From the NCBI RefSeq assembly GCF_030316885.1, contig NZ_JASZYQ010000006.1, forward strand, positions 1 to 64,000: DNA of 64,000 nt, written 5' to 3'. Shown piece after piece: positions 36,124-45,167 of the stretch. Within the stretch, counting starts at the first letter, position 1. Every line of letters begins with the position of its first letter. Under the pieces are notes generated by a model. It was given only the letters and a program-made list of their open reading frames with translations. It had not been told where the DNA came from and searched no databases. This DNA comes from Variovorax jilinensis. GTDB lineage: Bacteria > Pseudomonadota > Gammaproteobacteria > Burkholderiales > Burkholderiaceae_C. A program made the translations under genes and the position numbers.

Positions 36124-37566
36124 ATGACGAATCCGCTTTCGCTCCTCAACGATCCTTCACTCCTGAAGACCGACGGTCTGATCGACGGCTCCTGGGTAGC
36201 CGGCAGGTCTCGATTCGATGTTGATGACCCGGCCACCGGCGAGCGGCTGGCGGATGTCGCCAATCTCGGCGCGGGGAATGCCGAGGCGGCGATCGCCGCC
36301 GCCGACAGGGCATTACCGGCCTGGCGCAGAAAGACGGCCAAGGAGCGCAGCGTCATTCTGCGCAAATGGTTTGACCTGTTGATGGCCCATCAAGAAGACC
36401 TTAGCCGCCTCATGACGTCGGAACAGGGCAAACCCTTCGCCGAGGCCAAGGGCGAAGTGGCCTACGGCGCCAGCTTCGTCGAGTGGTTTGCAGAGGAAGC
36501 CAAGCGGGTCAATGGTGAGACGCTCCCTCAGTTCGACAACAACCGGCGGCTGCTGGTGCTTCGCCAGCCCATCGGCGTGTGCGCCGCGATCACGCCTTGG
36601 AACTTCCCGCTGGCGATGATCACGCGCAAGGTGGCACCCGCGCTGGCCGCCGGCTGCACGGTGATCATCAAGCCGGCCGAGTTGACACCGTTGACCGCAC
36701 TGGCCGCCGCCGAACTTGCGATGCGCGCCGGCATGCCTCCCGGGGTGCTGAACGTCGTCGTCGCAGACGCGGAGAACAGCATCGCCGTGGGCAAGGTGCT
36801 GTGCGCGAGTGACGTCGTGCGTCATCTGTCCTTCACCGGGTCGACCGAAGTCGGCCGCCTCCTCATGGCCCAGAGTGCGCCGACCGTAAAAAAGCTTTCG
36901 CTGGAGCTTGGTGGCAACGCGCCCTTCATCGTGTTCGACGATGCCGACATCGACTCCGCTGTGGAAGGAGCCATCGCGAGCAAGTACCGCAATGCCGGTC
37001 AGACTTGCGTTTGCGCCAACCGCATCTATGTGCAGGACGGGGTGTACGACGCGTTCATCGAAAGGTTCGCCTCGCAAGTCCGAGCGCTCAGGGTGGGGAA
37101 TGGCTTTGCACAAGGCGTCGTGCAGGGTCCCTTGATCGAGAATGCGGCGATTGCCAAGGTTCAGCGACATCTGGATGATGCCGTCGCCAAGGGCGGAAGG
37201 ATCGTCGCCGGGGGGCACAGGCTGGAGGGCCAGTTCTTCGAGCCTACTGTCGTCGCCGATGCCACGTCCGACATGCTGTGCGCACGCGAAGAGACTTTCG
37301 GTCCGTTTGCGCCTGTCTTCCGGTTCCAAACAGAGCAACAGGCCATCGAGGCAGCCAACGACACCGAGTTCGGCCTCGCCAGCTATTTCTACAGCCGCGA
37401 CGTGGGCCGCATTTTTCGGGTGAGCGAAGCGCTGGAGTACGGCATGGTAGGTATCAACGCCGGCGTCATCGCCACGGAGCATGTGCCATTCGGCGGCGTG
37501 AAGCAGTCGGGGCTGGGACGGGAGGGATCCCGCCATGGCATGGAAGACTACGTTGAGCTTAAATAA
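36124..37566 (+). CDS. gabD: NAD(P)-dependent succinate-semialdehyde dehydrogenase-like aldehyde dehydrogenase
   Basis: A 480-aa aldehyde dehydrogenase of the GabD type. Cofactor region: ITPWNFPLAMITRKVAPALAAGC and VIIKPAELTPLTALA. Catalytic Glu in KLSLELGGNAPFIVFDDAD; catalytic Cys in NAGQTCVCANRIYVQDGVYD. The end PFGGVKQSGLGREGSRHGMEDYVELK matches GabD proteins. It oxidises a C4 or similar semialdehyde to the acid in the cytoplasm. It is last in the LysR-controlled operon, 12 bases after the broken Fe-ADH. The exact substrate is inferred, so the symbol is tentative. Confidence 0.88.
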   Translation: MTNPLSLLNDPSLLKTDGLIDGSWVAGRSRFDVDDPATGERLADVANLGAGNAEAAIAAADRALPAWRRKTAKERSVILRKWFDLLMAHQEDLSRLMTSEQGKPFAEAKGEVAYGASFVEWFAEEAKRVNGETLPQFDNNRRLLVLRQPIGVCAAITPWNFPLAMITRKVAPALAAGCTVIIKPAELTPLTALAAAELAMRAGMPPGVLNVVVADAENSIAVGKVLCASDVVRHLSFTGSTEVGRLLMAQSAPTVKKLSLELGGNAPFIVFDDADIDSAVEGAIASKYRNAGQTCVCANRIYVQDGVYDAFIERFASQVRALRVGNGFAQGVVQGPLIENAAIAKVQRHLDDAVAKGGRIVAGGHRLEGQFFEPTVVADATSDMLCAREETFGPFAPVFRFQTEQQAIEAANDTEFGLASYFYSRDVGRIFRVSEALEYGMVGINAGVIATEHVPFGGVKQSGLGREGSRHGMEDYVELK

Positions 37567-38208
37567 CTCTGCGTAGGCGACATACTGAAGTAGGCTTTGG
37601 AGTCCGCGTTCCAATCGTTTCAAGGATCGGCGCTGCTGGAACCGGCTGCTTTCACCGCGCAGGATGCGGCAGATCGCACGCTGCTCCCACGTGGGATTTC
37701 TCGCATTTCGAGAATGCATTTGCGATATGTTGACTTGCCAGAAGCCAGCGCTATCGCAAGCCCTTGAAGCAGAGCCTGCCTGCGGGCCTTGGCCGCATCG
37801 AGTTCCAACTCGCGCGTGTCGGGCCTATCCCCGCGCCGTCTGAATCATTCGTTCGGATGACGCGCCAGGCGCAACGCCTGCCTGAGCCTGCAAAAGACAA
37901 GCCGCGCGGGCCTTTCCAGCCAGTTGGAGCGGGCCGGATCGCGGACGAAGCGGTCATCGCGACGGCCAAGGGCGGCCCGGGGGTGCCGAAAGTCGCGCCG
38001 GTGCAAGGTCCCCCAGGTGCTTTCCGGCCTGTACCACTACAAATGGTGCGCATCCCGACGCTGCGTCGGCCCGCTGCGCCCGCGCGACACGAGGACACTA
38101 CCGGGTCGAATTGCACCCACCCTGCGCTCTTGACCGGTACCGGATCGCGGGCATAGCATCGCGTCCCCTCTTTTCGAGGGTGAGCAAGACCAATAACAGG
38201 AGAGACAC
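37567..38208. other. 640-bp stretch without a recognised gene
   Basis: Frames of 130-170 codons exist on both strands (plus 37764-38156, minus 37751-38266), but they are Arg/Pro/Cys-rich, lack convincing starts and resemble no family I know. The ribosome site of the sugar dehydrogenase (AACAGGAGAG) lies at the right end. Possibly decayed sequence; nothing definite. Confidence 0.35.
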
Positions 38209-39486
38209 ATGAATCGACTGATCTTGGGGGTGCTTCCTTGCGTGCTCGCTGCATGTGGCACGCCATCCGCCGTATCGACGTCTTCGCCGCAAGCCGCAGC
38301 TCCCACGCTGACGCATGCGCCCGTGCTCACGAAGCTCGAGAGTCCCTGGGACATGGCCTTCCTGCCCGACGGCACGATGTTCTTCACCGAAAAATGCCAC
38401 GGGCTCTCGGTGCGACAACCGAGCGGCAACGTGGTCAAGCTGCTCGGCATGAAGGATGCGAAGGGCTACCCCACGAGCGCAGTCGATCTGTTCTGCGAAG
38501 GCCAGGCCGGAATGATGGGTGTCGCAGTCGATCCGAACTTCGCCACCAACCGATTCATTTACGTCTCCTCGACATCCGGCCTCACCGCGCCCGGCACCAA
38601 TCGCGTGTTGCGGCTGCGGGTCAACAACAACGCGACCGGCGTGTCCGAGCGCGTCGACATCGTCACGGACATTCCTTACAAGCCGCGCGCCAGCGACCAT
38701 CCCTTCGGCGGCCCCGGCGCCCACAACGGCGGGCGGCTGCGCTTCAGCCCGGGAGACGGCTATCTCTACGTGACCACGGGCGACACGCACAACGGCGAAG
38801 TCCCGCAGAGTCCGACGCGCATCGGCGGCAAGGTCCTGCGCATCGACCGCGACGGCAAGGCTGCGCCGGGAAACAACGCACCGGCCGGATTCGATCCCCG
38901 CATCTACACCTACGGACACCGCAACCCGCAGGGCATCACCTTCCGGCCGGCGACAAACCAGCCTTACGTTGCCGAGAACGGACCCTGGCACACCGACGAG
39001 GTCACGGCACTGGTGGCCGGCGGCAACAGCGGCTGGGATCCGCGGCCCAACATCGGGGGACGCGGCGCCTGCCCGGACAACTACTGCGGCTACAGCCCGA
39101 ACCAGATGGGTGCCGTGGACCCGAAGGTGCGCTCGGTCTTCATGCCGATGACCGATCTCAAGACCTATCCGAACGCCATGAAGCCGGCCTGGACCAATGA
39201 CGGCCTGTCACAGGGGCTTTTCACGGGCACCTTCCTGAGCGGCCCGCAATGGAAGGGATGGGACGGTCGGATGATCATCGGCTTAGCCGGCATCGGCATC
39301 CATGGCACGCCGGTCGGCAATCGCCTGGACGTGCTCGACATCAAGGCCGACGGCCTGTCGGCCACGCGCACGACCGTGAACCTGCCAATGCCGGCCGCGC
39401 GCTTCCGCTCCCTGGTTCAGGGGCCCGACGGGAATCTCTACGTGGCGACCGACGAAGGCGCGATCTCCCGGCTCACGCCGAGCTGA
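38209..39486 (+). CDS. PQQ-dependent sugar dehydrogenase (Ylil/Asd-like), lipoprotein
   Basis: A 425-aa beta-propeller enzyme. The signal peptide MNRLILGVLPCVLAAC ends in a lipobox, placing it on the periplasmic side. Family marks are LESPWDMAFLPDGTMFFTEK, GMMGVAVDPNF, GAHNGGRLRFSPGDGYLYVTTGD, IGGKVLRIDRDG, IYTYGHRNPQGITF, VAENGPWHTDEV and LVQGPDGNLYVATDE. The family oxidises aldose sugars using PQQ. A cytochrome c gene 48 bases downstream is a natural electron acceptor. AGGAGA precedes the ATG. Confidence 0.92.
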   Translation: MNRLILGVLPCVLAACGTPSAVSTSSPQAAAPTLTHAPVLTKLESPWDMAFLPDGTMFFTEKCHGLSVRQPSGNVVKLLGMKDAKGYPTSAVDLFCEGQAGMMGVAVDPNFATNRFIYVSSTSGLTAPGTNRVLRLRVNNNATGVSERVDIVTDIPYKPRASDHPFGGPGAHNGGRLRFSPGDGYLYVTTGDTHNGEVPQSPTRIGGKVLRIDRDGKAAPGNNAPAGFDPRIYTYGHRNPQGITFRPATNQPYVAENGPWHTDEVTALVAGGNSGWDPRPNIGGRGACPDNYCGYSPNQMGAVDPKVRSVFMPMTDLKTYPNAMKPAWTNDGLSQGLFTGTFLSGPQWKGWDGRMIIGLAGIGIHGTPVGNRLDVLDIKADGLSATRTTVNLPMPAARFRSLVQGPDGNLYVATDEGAISRLTPS

Positions 39487-39534
39487 TCGACGGATGCTGC
39501 GCATGGTCGTGCTCCAGGACCGGGACGTCTACCC

Positions 39535-39843
39535 ATGAAGTCGGTGATCATCCTGGCCGTCCTCGGCGCTTCGCTTGGCGGTCCCGCCCGCGCCGATCTC
39601 GACGAGATGTACAAGGCCAAAAACTGTTTCGCCTGTCACCGGATCGACAGGAACCACCTGGGTCCTTCGTTCACCAGCGTTGCATCCAAATACGCCGGCG
39701 ACGGCGGCGCAGACGCGAAGCTGGCGAAAAAGATCCGCGAAGGGAGTGTCGGCGTCTGGGGCCCCTCCCCGATGCCGGCGCAGACCCAGGTGACGGAAAC
39801 CGAGTCCCTGACGCTCGCGCGCTGGATCCTCGAACTCAAGTGA
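39535..39843 (+). CDS. Class I cytochrome c, small periplasmic
   Basis: A 102-aa protein: signal peptide MKSVIILAVLGASLGGPARA, then KNCFACHRIDRNHLGPSF with the heme motif CFACH, and the Met ligand in WGPSPMPAQTQV. The pattern is that of cytochrome c551/c552. It follows the sugar dehydrogenase by 48 bases and probably carries its electrons to the respiratory chain. Confidence 0.9.
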   Translation: MKSVIILAVLGASLGGPARADLDEMYKAKNCFACHRIDRNHLGPSFTSVASKYAGDGGADAKLAKKIREGSVGVWGPSPMPAQTQVTETESLTLARWILELK

Positions 39844-39951
39844 GCATCAGGTCGCGCAGTTGCAGTCGGCCGATCCGATGTGTCTGCATGTGACTACAGG
39901 AGGAACCGTGCGGTCATCCTAAGGTGGCCACATCACTCTCCTCATGTATCA

Positions 39952-40983
39952 ATGAACCCGCCTCGCCGAACATTCCTCCGCTCTGCGGCCTGCCTTGCCG
40001 CTGGCAGCGCCGGCATCATGCCGTGGCTCGCAACGGCTGCACCGCAACGCGCACCCGCAGCAGAGGGCGGCGGCCTGGCCGCCCTCGACAGGCTCAACGC
40101 AGCCAACGACACGCCCTTGATAGCCCAGGGGTCGCGCGGACCTGCCGTGATGCGGGCTCAGATCCTGCTCGACCGGGCCTGGTTCTCGCCCGGGGAGATC
40201 GATGGGGGCTTTGGCGCCAACATGCATCGGGTCGTCAAGGCCTACCAGCGATCATTCGCGCTCCCCGAGAGCGGGAAGGTGGATGCCGGAACGTGGGCAG
40301 CACTGAAGGCTGACGGCGCCCCGTTTTTTGCAAGCTACACCCTCACCGAGAAGGATGTCGCCGGCCCCTACGCGCGCACACCCAAGGAGATGTCCGACCG
40401 CGCAAAGCTGAAGTCCCTGGGCTTCGAGGACCTGAAGGAAGCAATCTCGGAAAGAAACCACATGTCTCCGAATGCTCTGGTTGAGCTCAATCGCGGCTCC
40501 CGGTTCCAGGCTGGCGACGCGATCATCGTCGTGAATACTCGCGGAGCCGCCGAAGCAGGTGTCGTCAAGGCCGCGAAGTCGATCGAGATCGACAAAAGCG
40601 AACACATGTTGTTCGTGCTCGATGGCGAAGGCAAGCCGCTGGCGGGATTTCCGATCAGCATCGGCGGTCCACTCGACCCGCTGCCGCTCGGCCGGATGAA
40701 GATCATCAACGAGGTCAAGGACCCCACCTTTACCTTCGACCCGTCGATCCTCAAGAAGGCGCCGGCCGGTGCCGCGAAAGTGGACATCGCCGCTGGACCG
40801 AACAACCCGATCGGGAATGTCTGGCTGGGGTTGTCCAAGCCTCACTGGGGCATCCATGGCACACCTGCGCCTGACCGCGTGGGACGCGAGGAGACCAATG
40901 GCTGCATCCACCTCACGAACTGGGACGCAGCCCGCCTGTCGCAACTTGCAAAGGCCGGCTTCGCGGTGGAAGTCAAGGCCTGA
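39952..40983 (+). CDS. L,D-transpeptidase with peptidoglycan-binding domain
   Basis: A 343-aa secreted protein. The Tat-like leader is [19 protein letters not shown]; a peptidoglycan-binding domain follows (about 60-120: [40 protein letters not shown]). A LysM-like or linker region comes next, and a YkuD domain (about 205-343) with [42 protein letters not shown] and the active-site Cys in [14 protein letters not shown]. The usual Ser/Thr-His-Gly-Cys is Thr-Asn-Gly-Cys here. It crosslinks peptidoglycan or anchors proteins in the periplasm. The ATG at 39952 has a weak ribosome site. Confidence 0.9.
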   Translation: MNPPRRTFLRSAACLAAGSAGIMPWLATAAPQRAPAAEGGGLAALDRLNAANDTPLIAQGSRGPAVMRAQILLDRAWFSPGEIDGGFGANMHRVVKAYQRSFALPESGKVDAGTWAALKADGAPFFASYTLTEKDVAGPYARTPKEMSDRAKLKSLGFEDLKEAISERNHMSPNALVELNRGSRFQAGDAIIVVNTRGAAEAGVVKAAKSIEIDKSEHMLFVLDGEGKPLAGFPISIGGPLDPLPLGRMKIINEVKDPTFTFDPSILKKAPAGAAKVDIAAGPNNPIGNVWLGLSKPHWGIHGTPAPDRVGREETNGCIHLTNWDAARLSQLAKAGFAVEVKA

Positions 40984-40994
40984 CGAGTCCAGCG

Positions 40995-41537
40995 ATGAGC
41001 AAGGCCGTGCTCAGAAATGTGGCCCACTTCGCGGTCGTGCTCCTGGGGTGCGGCGGGTCTTTCGCGCAACCGTACGCAGCGGACAGTGGTCAAGCATTGC
41101 TGGTAGCTCGCACGTTGCGGTTTCCCGTTGACGAGGTCCGACCCGAGACGATACGCGACACCTTCGAAGACGGACGTCCCGGACACCGGCACGAGGCGCT
41201 CGACATCATGGCACCGCGCGGCACGCCGGTGCGCGCGGTGGACGATGGCCGACTCGTCAAGCTGTTCGACAGCAGGCCCGGCGGACTCACCATCTACCAA
41301 TTCGATCCCGAAGGCCGGCTTGCCTACTACTACGCGCACCTGGACCGCTACGCCGATGGCCTGCGCGAAGGCATGCAACTTCGACGGGGAGACGTGATCG
41401 GCTACGTGGGCAGCACAGGCAATGCTGCGCCCGACGCGCCGCACCTTCACTTTGCGGTCTTCCTGCTCGGCCCGGAGCGGCAGTGGTGGAAGGGCGAGGC
41501 GCTGAATCCGTACGAGGCGCTGCGCGCGTCGCGATGA
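40995..41537 (+). CDS. M23-family metallopeptidase (LytM domain)
   Basis: A 180-aa secreted protein with signal peptide NVAHFAVVLLGCGGSFAQ. The catalytic domain has the zinc motif HRHEALDIMAPRGTPVRAV and the second pair APHLHFAVFLL. VVDDGRLVKLF-like AVDDGRLVKLF and GDVIGYVGSTGNA are typical of LytM endopeptidases, which cut peptidoglycan crosslinks. It starts 11 bases after the L,D-transpeptidase, so the two cell-wall enzymes are one unit. Confidence 0.92.
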   Translation: MSKAVLRNVAHFAVVLLGCGGSFAQPYAADSGQALLVARTLRFPVDEVRPETIRDTFEDGRPGHRHEALDIMAPRGTPVRAVDDGRLVKLFDSRPGGLTIYQFDPEGRLAYYYAHLDRYADGLREGMQLRRGDVIGYVGSTGNAAPDAPHLHFAVFLLGPERQWWKGEALNPYEALRASR

Positions 41538-41724
41538 GCGGCGGCCTGCCCCAAAGAAGCGGCGCGGCGTTCACTTCGTCCCACCCGGCGTCCCGCCTGC
41601 CTGCACCTTGACGAAAGCTAGCGTCGGCTCCATGAAGCCGGTACCTCGCAACCATCCAGTCACATCGATCGGCGCAATTGGCGGATCCAAGCCCTCTGAG
41701 GTGACATAGGCGAAGACCAACGGT

Positions 41725-41885
41725 CGCGGACAGTTCTTGCGCGTGCGAGGCACGCGCGAACACAATCTACAAGACGTGGATGTCGACTTGCCTCGCGACG
41801 CGCTCGTGGTGTTGAGCGGCATCTACGGCCCAGGCAATCGTCCCTCGCCTTCGGCACCCTGTACGCGGAGGCCCCCAGCCTCCGC
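41725..41885 (+). pseudogene. uvrA-like (UvrA2) N-terminal fragment
   Basis: The plus strand encodes [29 protein letters not shown], the first strand and helix of UvrA-type excinuclease ATPases. The Walker A area is damaged (IYGPGN where GxSGSGKSS is expected), and the frame shifts so that [11 protein letters not shown], the next conserved piece, is read in another frame (about 41845-41877). Nothing further is recognisable. The rest of the gene is absent; downstream is the DUF72 gene on the other strand. A clear fragment of a deleted gene. Confidence 0.8.
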
Positions 41886-41899
41886 CGCATCTTCGATGT

Positions 41900-42670
41900 T
41901 CACCCGCCGGACAATGCCTTCAAGGTGAGCGCATTGGGCACCGCCTCTCCCGCGGCGGTGTTGTCGAAGATGCACCAGCACCGCGCGCCAGAGAGCCGAG
42001 CGGCCTCCAGGCGGGCCGCCACACGCTGCAGCAGAGGATCCTCGTAGCGCGACCAGTAGCGTCGAGGTGAACCATGCAGGCGCAGATAGATCAGCTCGGG
42101 CCAGCCGCCCGGCGCAGCGGCGGCCGGAAAAAGAACCGGATCGGCCAGCACCCGTGCCATTCGAAACCGGGCCAGGCGGCGATCCGCTCCGGGCGTGAAC
42201 CAGGACGCATGGCGCGCCTCGAGCGCGACGTCGCCTCCATGACGGGCACGCAGGTCCCGTGCGAAGCGATGAACCTTCGCCACATCGAACACAAGCGTGG
42301 GTGGCAACTGGATCAGCACGCATCCGAGCCTGGGGCCCAGACCGGCCACCTGTGCGAGGAACTCCTCCAAGGCCGGCATTGCGGCCTCGAGTCGCAAGTC
42401 GTGCGTGATCGCCTTCGGGCACTTGACCGAGAAGCGGAACTGTGGCGGCGTCGACGCGGCCCATCGCTCGTAGGTCTCGCGACGGTGTGGCCGGTAAAAG
42501 GAGGAGTTGATCTCCACCGCCTGCAAGCGCGTGGCGTAGCTTGCCAGGTGCGAATCGCGGGGCGCGAACCGACCCCAGTGCGCGCGCGGCAGGCTCCAAC
42601 CCGCGCAACCGATGTCGATCGGGGGAAGGGTCAGTGACCTGGATCGGTGTTTCTGAAAGGACTTCTGCAT
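41900..42670 (-). CDS. DUF72 (YecE-like) TIM-barrel protein
   Basis: A 256-aa protein from the ATG at 42670. Characteristic parts are [101 protein letters not shown] and [23 protein letters not shown]72 proteins are common and of unknown function. The upstream frame extends to 43045 without a better start. It is surrounded by gene fragments. Confidence 0.88.
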   Translation of the reverse strand: MQKSFQKHRSRSLTLPPIDIGCAGWSLPRAHWGRFAPRDSHLASYATRLQAVEINSSFYRPHRRETYERWAASTPPQFRFSVKCPKAITHDLRLEAAMPALEEFLAQVAGLGPRLGCVLIQLPPTLVFDVAKVHRFARDLRARHGGDVALEARHASWFTPGADRRLARFRMARVLADPVLFPAAAAPGGWPELIYLRLHGSPRRYWSRYEDPLLQRVAARLEAARLSGARCWCIFDNTAAGEAVPNALTLKALSGG

Positions 42671-43189
42671 CACGCCCAATATCGCACTCGCTCGGCGTCC
42701 AAGATCTCGATTCCCGTTTTCGCTGACGGGAATGACGGCTGGTCGTGCACCGCACCACGACTGACGGCGTGATGCCCCGGCCGCCGTCTTCATGACACTC
42801 CGGGGCGCCTCGTGCGCTTTGTCTACGCCATCGACATGCACCACGGTGTGCCGCAGGAGATCGCGAGTCGGGTACTTGGCGGCAAGGAAATTCCGCTCGA
42901 GACCTGAACGGTGAACGTGATGTGGCAAGGTGACGCGATCAACCAGTTTGCAAGGCTGCTGAGCTTTTGCGAGACACCCTCCTCCCCTGTCAATGAAACG
43001 CCATGCAATTTTCGTTGCGACAAGCGCGCAGAGCGCCGCCTGCATGTGCAGACGACCCCTAGAAACATCGCGCGCACCGGGCCACGTCGTCTGGCGAGGT
43101 ACGAATGCATGACCCAGCCGCTGTCGAGTACTCGATCGGACCGAAGGCGATGCGACTGAGCGCCCTGGTCGCCCGCCGCACCTTCAGAT
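42671..43189. other. Gap holding an epimerase fragment
   Basis: Apart from the NAD-dependent epimerase remnant near 42808-43010 (annotated separately), no gene is seen. Frames on the other strand overlap the remnant and have no family match. Confidence 0.4.
42808..43010 (+). pseudogene. NAD-dependent epimerase/dehydratase fragment
   Basis: The plus frame reads RLVRFVYAIDMHHGVPQEIASRVLGGKEIPLET, then TGA, then TVNVMWQGDAINQFARLLSFCETPSSPVNETP. This matches the C-terminal half of SDR-type epimerases, where the conserved VNVIWQGDAN motif is followed by a helix and a LNVTGPE strand. The N-terminal Rossmann half is missing and a stop interrupts the frame. It lies just downstream of the IlvD/Edd dehydratase gene, on the opposite strand; similar epimerases are often found near such dehydratases. 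Confidence 0.7.
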
Positions 43190-44920
43190 TCAGAAGATGT
43201 CGGGTTCCCCGGCAGACTCGCCGAATTGCGTCTGGAGGAAGTCCATGTCGCAGCCCTGGTCGGCCTGCAGGATGTGCTCGGTGAACATCCATCCGTAGCC
43301 CCGGCCGAAACGTGGCGGCGGTGGCGTCCATTCGGCGCGCCGGCGCGCCAGCTCCTCATCGCTCACCTGCACGTCCAGCCGGCGCATCGGTACATCGATG
43401 CTGATGATGTCGCCGGTGCGCACCAACGCCAGGTTGCCGCCGACATACGCCTCGGGCGCGACGTGCAATGCACAGGCACCGTAGCTGGTGCCGCTCATGC
43501 GCGCATCGCTCACGCGCAGCATGTCGCGCACGCCCTGCTTCAGCAGCTTCACGGGGATCGGGACCATGCCCCATTCGGGCATCCCGGGGCCGCCCTTCGG
43601 TCCCGCGTTGCGCAGCACGATCACGTGGTCCTCGGTGATGTCGGCGTCTTCGTCGTCGAGCATCTTCTTGAGCGACGGATAGTCGTCGAACACCACCGCA
43701 GGGCCGCTGTGCTTCAGGAATTTCGCGCTCATCGCGCTTGGCTTGATGACGCATCCGTCGGGTGCCAGGTTCCCCTTCAGACGCGCCAGTGCACCTTCGG
43801 TGTAGACCGGGTTGTCGAGCGTGCGGATGACGTCGTCGTCGTAGACCTGCGCGCCCTCGATGTTCTCGCCGACGCTCCTGCCGGTGACGGTGGGCGCGTC
43901 GAGATGCAGGTGCACCTCGATGCGCTTCATCAGCGCTGGCAGACCGCCGGCCAGGTAGAAGTCTTCCATCAGGTACTGGCTGGTTCCGCTCGGACGCACG
44001 TTGGCGATCACCGGCACTCGCCGGCTGATCGCGTCGAAGTCGTCCAGGCTGATGTCGGCCCGGGCCCGCCGCGCCATGGCGATCACGTGGATGATCGCGT
44101 TGGTCGAACAGCCCATCGCCATGGCGACCGTGATCGCGTTCAGGAAGGCATTGCGGCTCTGGATGCGCGAGGGACGCAGGTCCTCGTGGACCATCTCGAC
44201 GATGCGACGGCCGACCTGCGCCGACATGCGCTGATGGCCGGCCTCGACCGCCGGCACGCTGGAGGCGCCCGGCAAGGCCATGCCCAGCGCTTCGGCGATT
44301 GCGGTCATGGTGCTGGCGGTGCCCATGGTCATGCAGGTGCCGGGGCTGCGGGCGATGCCGCTGATGATGCCGTCCCATTCGGGCTCGGTGATGAGCCCGG
44401 CGCGCCGATCGTCCCAGTACTTGAATGCATCGGAGCCCGAGCCCAGCGTCTTCCCGCGCGAGTTGCCGCGCAGCATCGGACCCGCCGGCAGGAAGATCGC
44501 GGGCACGTCGGCGCTGGTGGCGCCGAGCAGCATGGCCGGCGTGGTCTTGTCGCAGCCGCCCATCAGCACCACGGCGTCGACCGGATAGCAGCGGATCATC
44601 TCCTCCACTTCCATCGCCATCATGTTGCGATAGAGCAGCGCGGAAGGCTTCACGATCGAATCGTTCAGCGAGATCGTCGGCATCTCCAGCGGGAAGCCGC
44701 CGGCCTGCAGCACGCCGCGCTTGACGTCGTCCACGCGCTGGCGGAAGTGCATGTGGCAAGGGTTGTAGTCCGACCAGCTGTTCATGATCGCGACCAGCGG
44801 CTTGCCCTCCCAGTCCCTTCGGTCGTAGCCCATCTGCATGATGCGGCTGCGATGGTTGAAGGTGCGGAAGTCGTTGTTGGCGAGCCAGCGTTGGCTACGG
44901 AGCTTGAGAAGTTCGGCCAT
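43190..44920 (-). CDS. IlvD/Edd-family dehydratase (sugar acid dehydratase-like)
   Basis: A 576-aa iron-sulfur dehydratase. Cluster-binding motifs are MGGCDKTTPAMLLGA and SPGTCMTMGTASTMTAIAEALGMALPG, plus MAMGCSTNAIIHVIAMARRA. Other conserved parts are IMNSWSDYNPCHMHFRQRVDDVKRGV and VSDARMSGTSYGACALHVAPEAYVGG. The start MAELLKLRSQRWLANNDFRTFNHRS is that of aldonic-acid dehydratases (arabonate/xylonate type) rather than of leucine-pathway IlvD. It dehydrates a sugar acid to a 2-keto-3-deoxy acid. The ATG at 44920 is preferred over a GTG at 44959. No other sugar-acid gene is adjacent except the epimerase fragment. Confidence 0.9.
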   Translation of the reverse strand: MAELLKLRSQRWLANNDFRTFNHRSRIMQMGYDRRDWEGKPLVAIMNSWSDYNPCHMHFRQRVDDVKRGVLQAGGFPLEMPTISLNDSIVKPSALLYRNMMAMEVEEMIRCYPVDAVVLMGGCDKTTPAMLLGATSADVPAIFLPAGPMLRGNSRGKTLGSGSDAFKYWDDRRAGLITEPEWDGIISGIARSPGTCMTMGTASTMTAIAEALGMALPGASSVPAVEAGHQRMSAQVGRRIVEMVHEDLRPSRIQSRNAFLNAITVAMAMGCSTNAIIHVIAMARRARADISLDDFDAISRRVPVIANVRPSGTSQYLMEDFYLAGGLPALMKRIEVHLHLDAPTVTGRSVGENIEGAQVYDDDVIRTLDNPVYTEGALARLKGNLAPDGCVIKPSAMSAKFLKHSGPAVVFDDYPSLKKMLDDEDADITEDHVIVLRNAGPKGGPGMPEWGMVPIPVKLLKQGVRDMLRVSDARMSGTSYGACALHVAPEAYVGGNLALVRTGDIISIDVPMRRLDVQVSDEELARRRAEWTPPPPRFGRGYGWMFTEHILQADQGCDMDFLQTQFGESAGEPDIF

Positions 44921-45167
44921 ACCCAGGATGTACTTCAGTTCCACGGCGCTGTCGACCACGCACGCGGTCGAGCACAGCGGTCCGGCGTAGACGTCGAGCC
45001 GGTAGGCCTCGACGGCTGCGCGAAAGGTGACCGGGGTATCGGCTGACAGGCGATATACCCGCGTGACGACCTCGCCGTCGCTTCGCTCGGCCTACCTTCA
45101 TCCCAGAGTGCTTCGACGAAGCGCTTTCAACCTTTGCCCATCGTGGCAAGAACCAAGGAGATGACAG

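Noticed and set aside
37751..38266. 171-codon minus-strand frame before the sugar dehydrogenase
   Set aside because: Cys/Gly/Pro/Arg-rich; it overlaps the start of the dehydrogenase and its ribosome site; no family match.
43226..45046. 606-codon plus-strand frame
   Set aside because: Antisense of the IlvD/Edd dehydratase; His/Val/Asp-rich shadow, no start signal and no motif.
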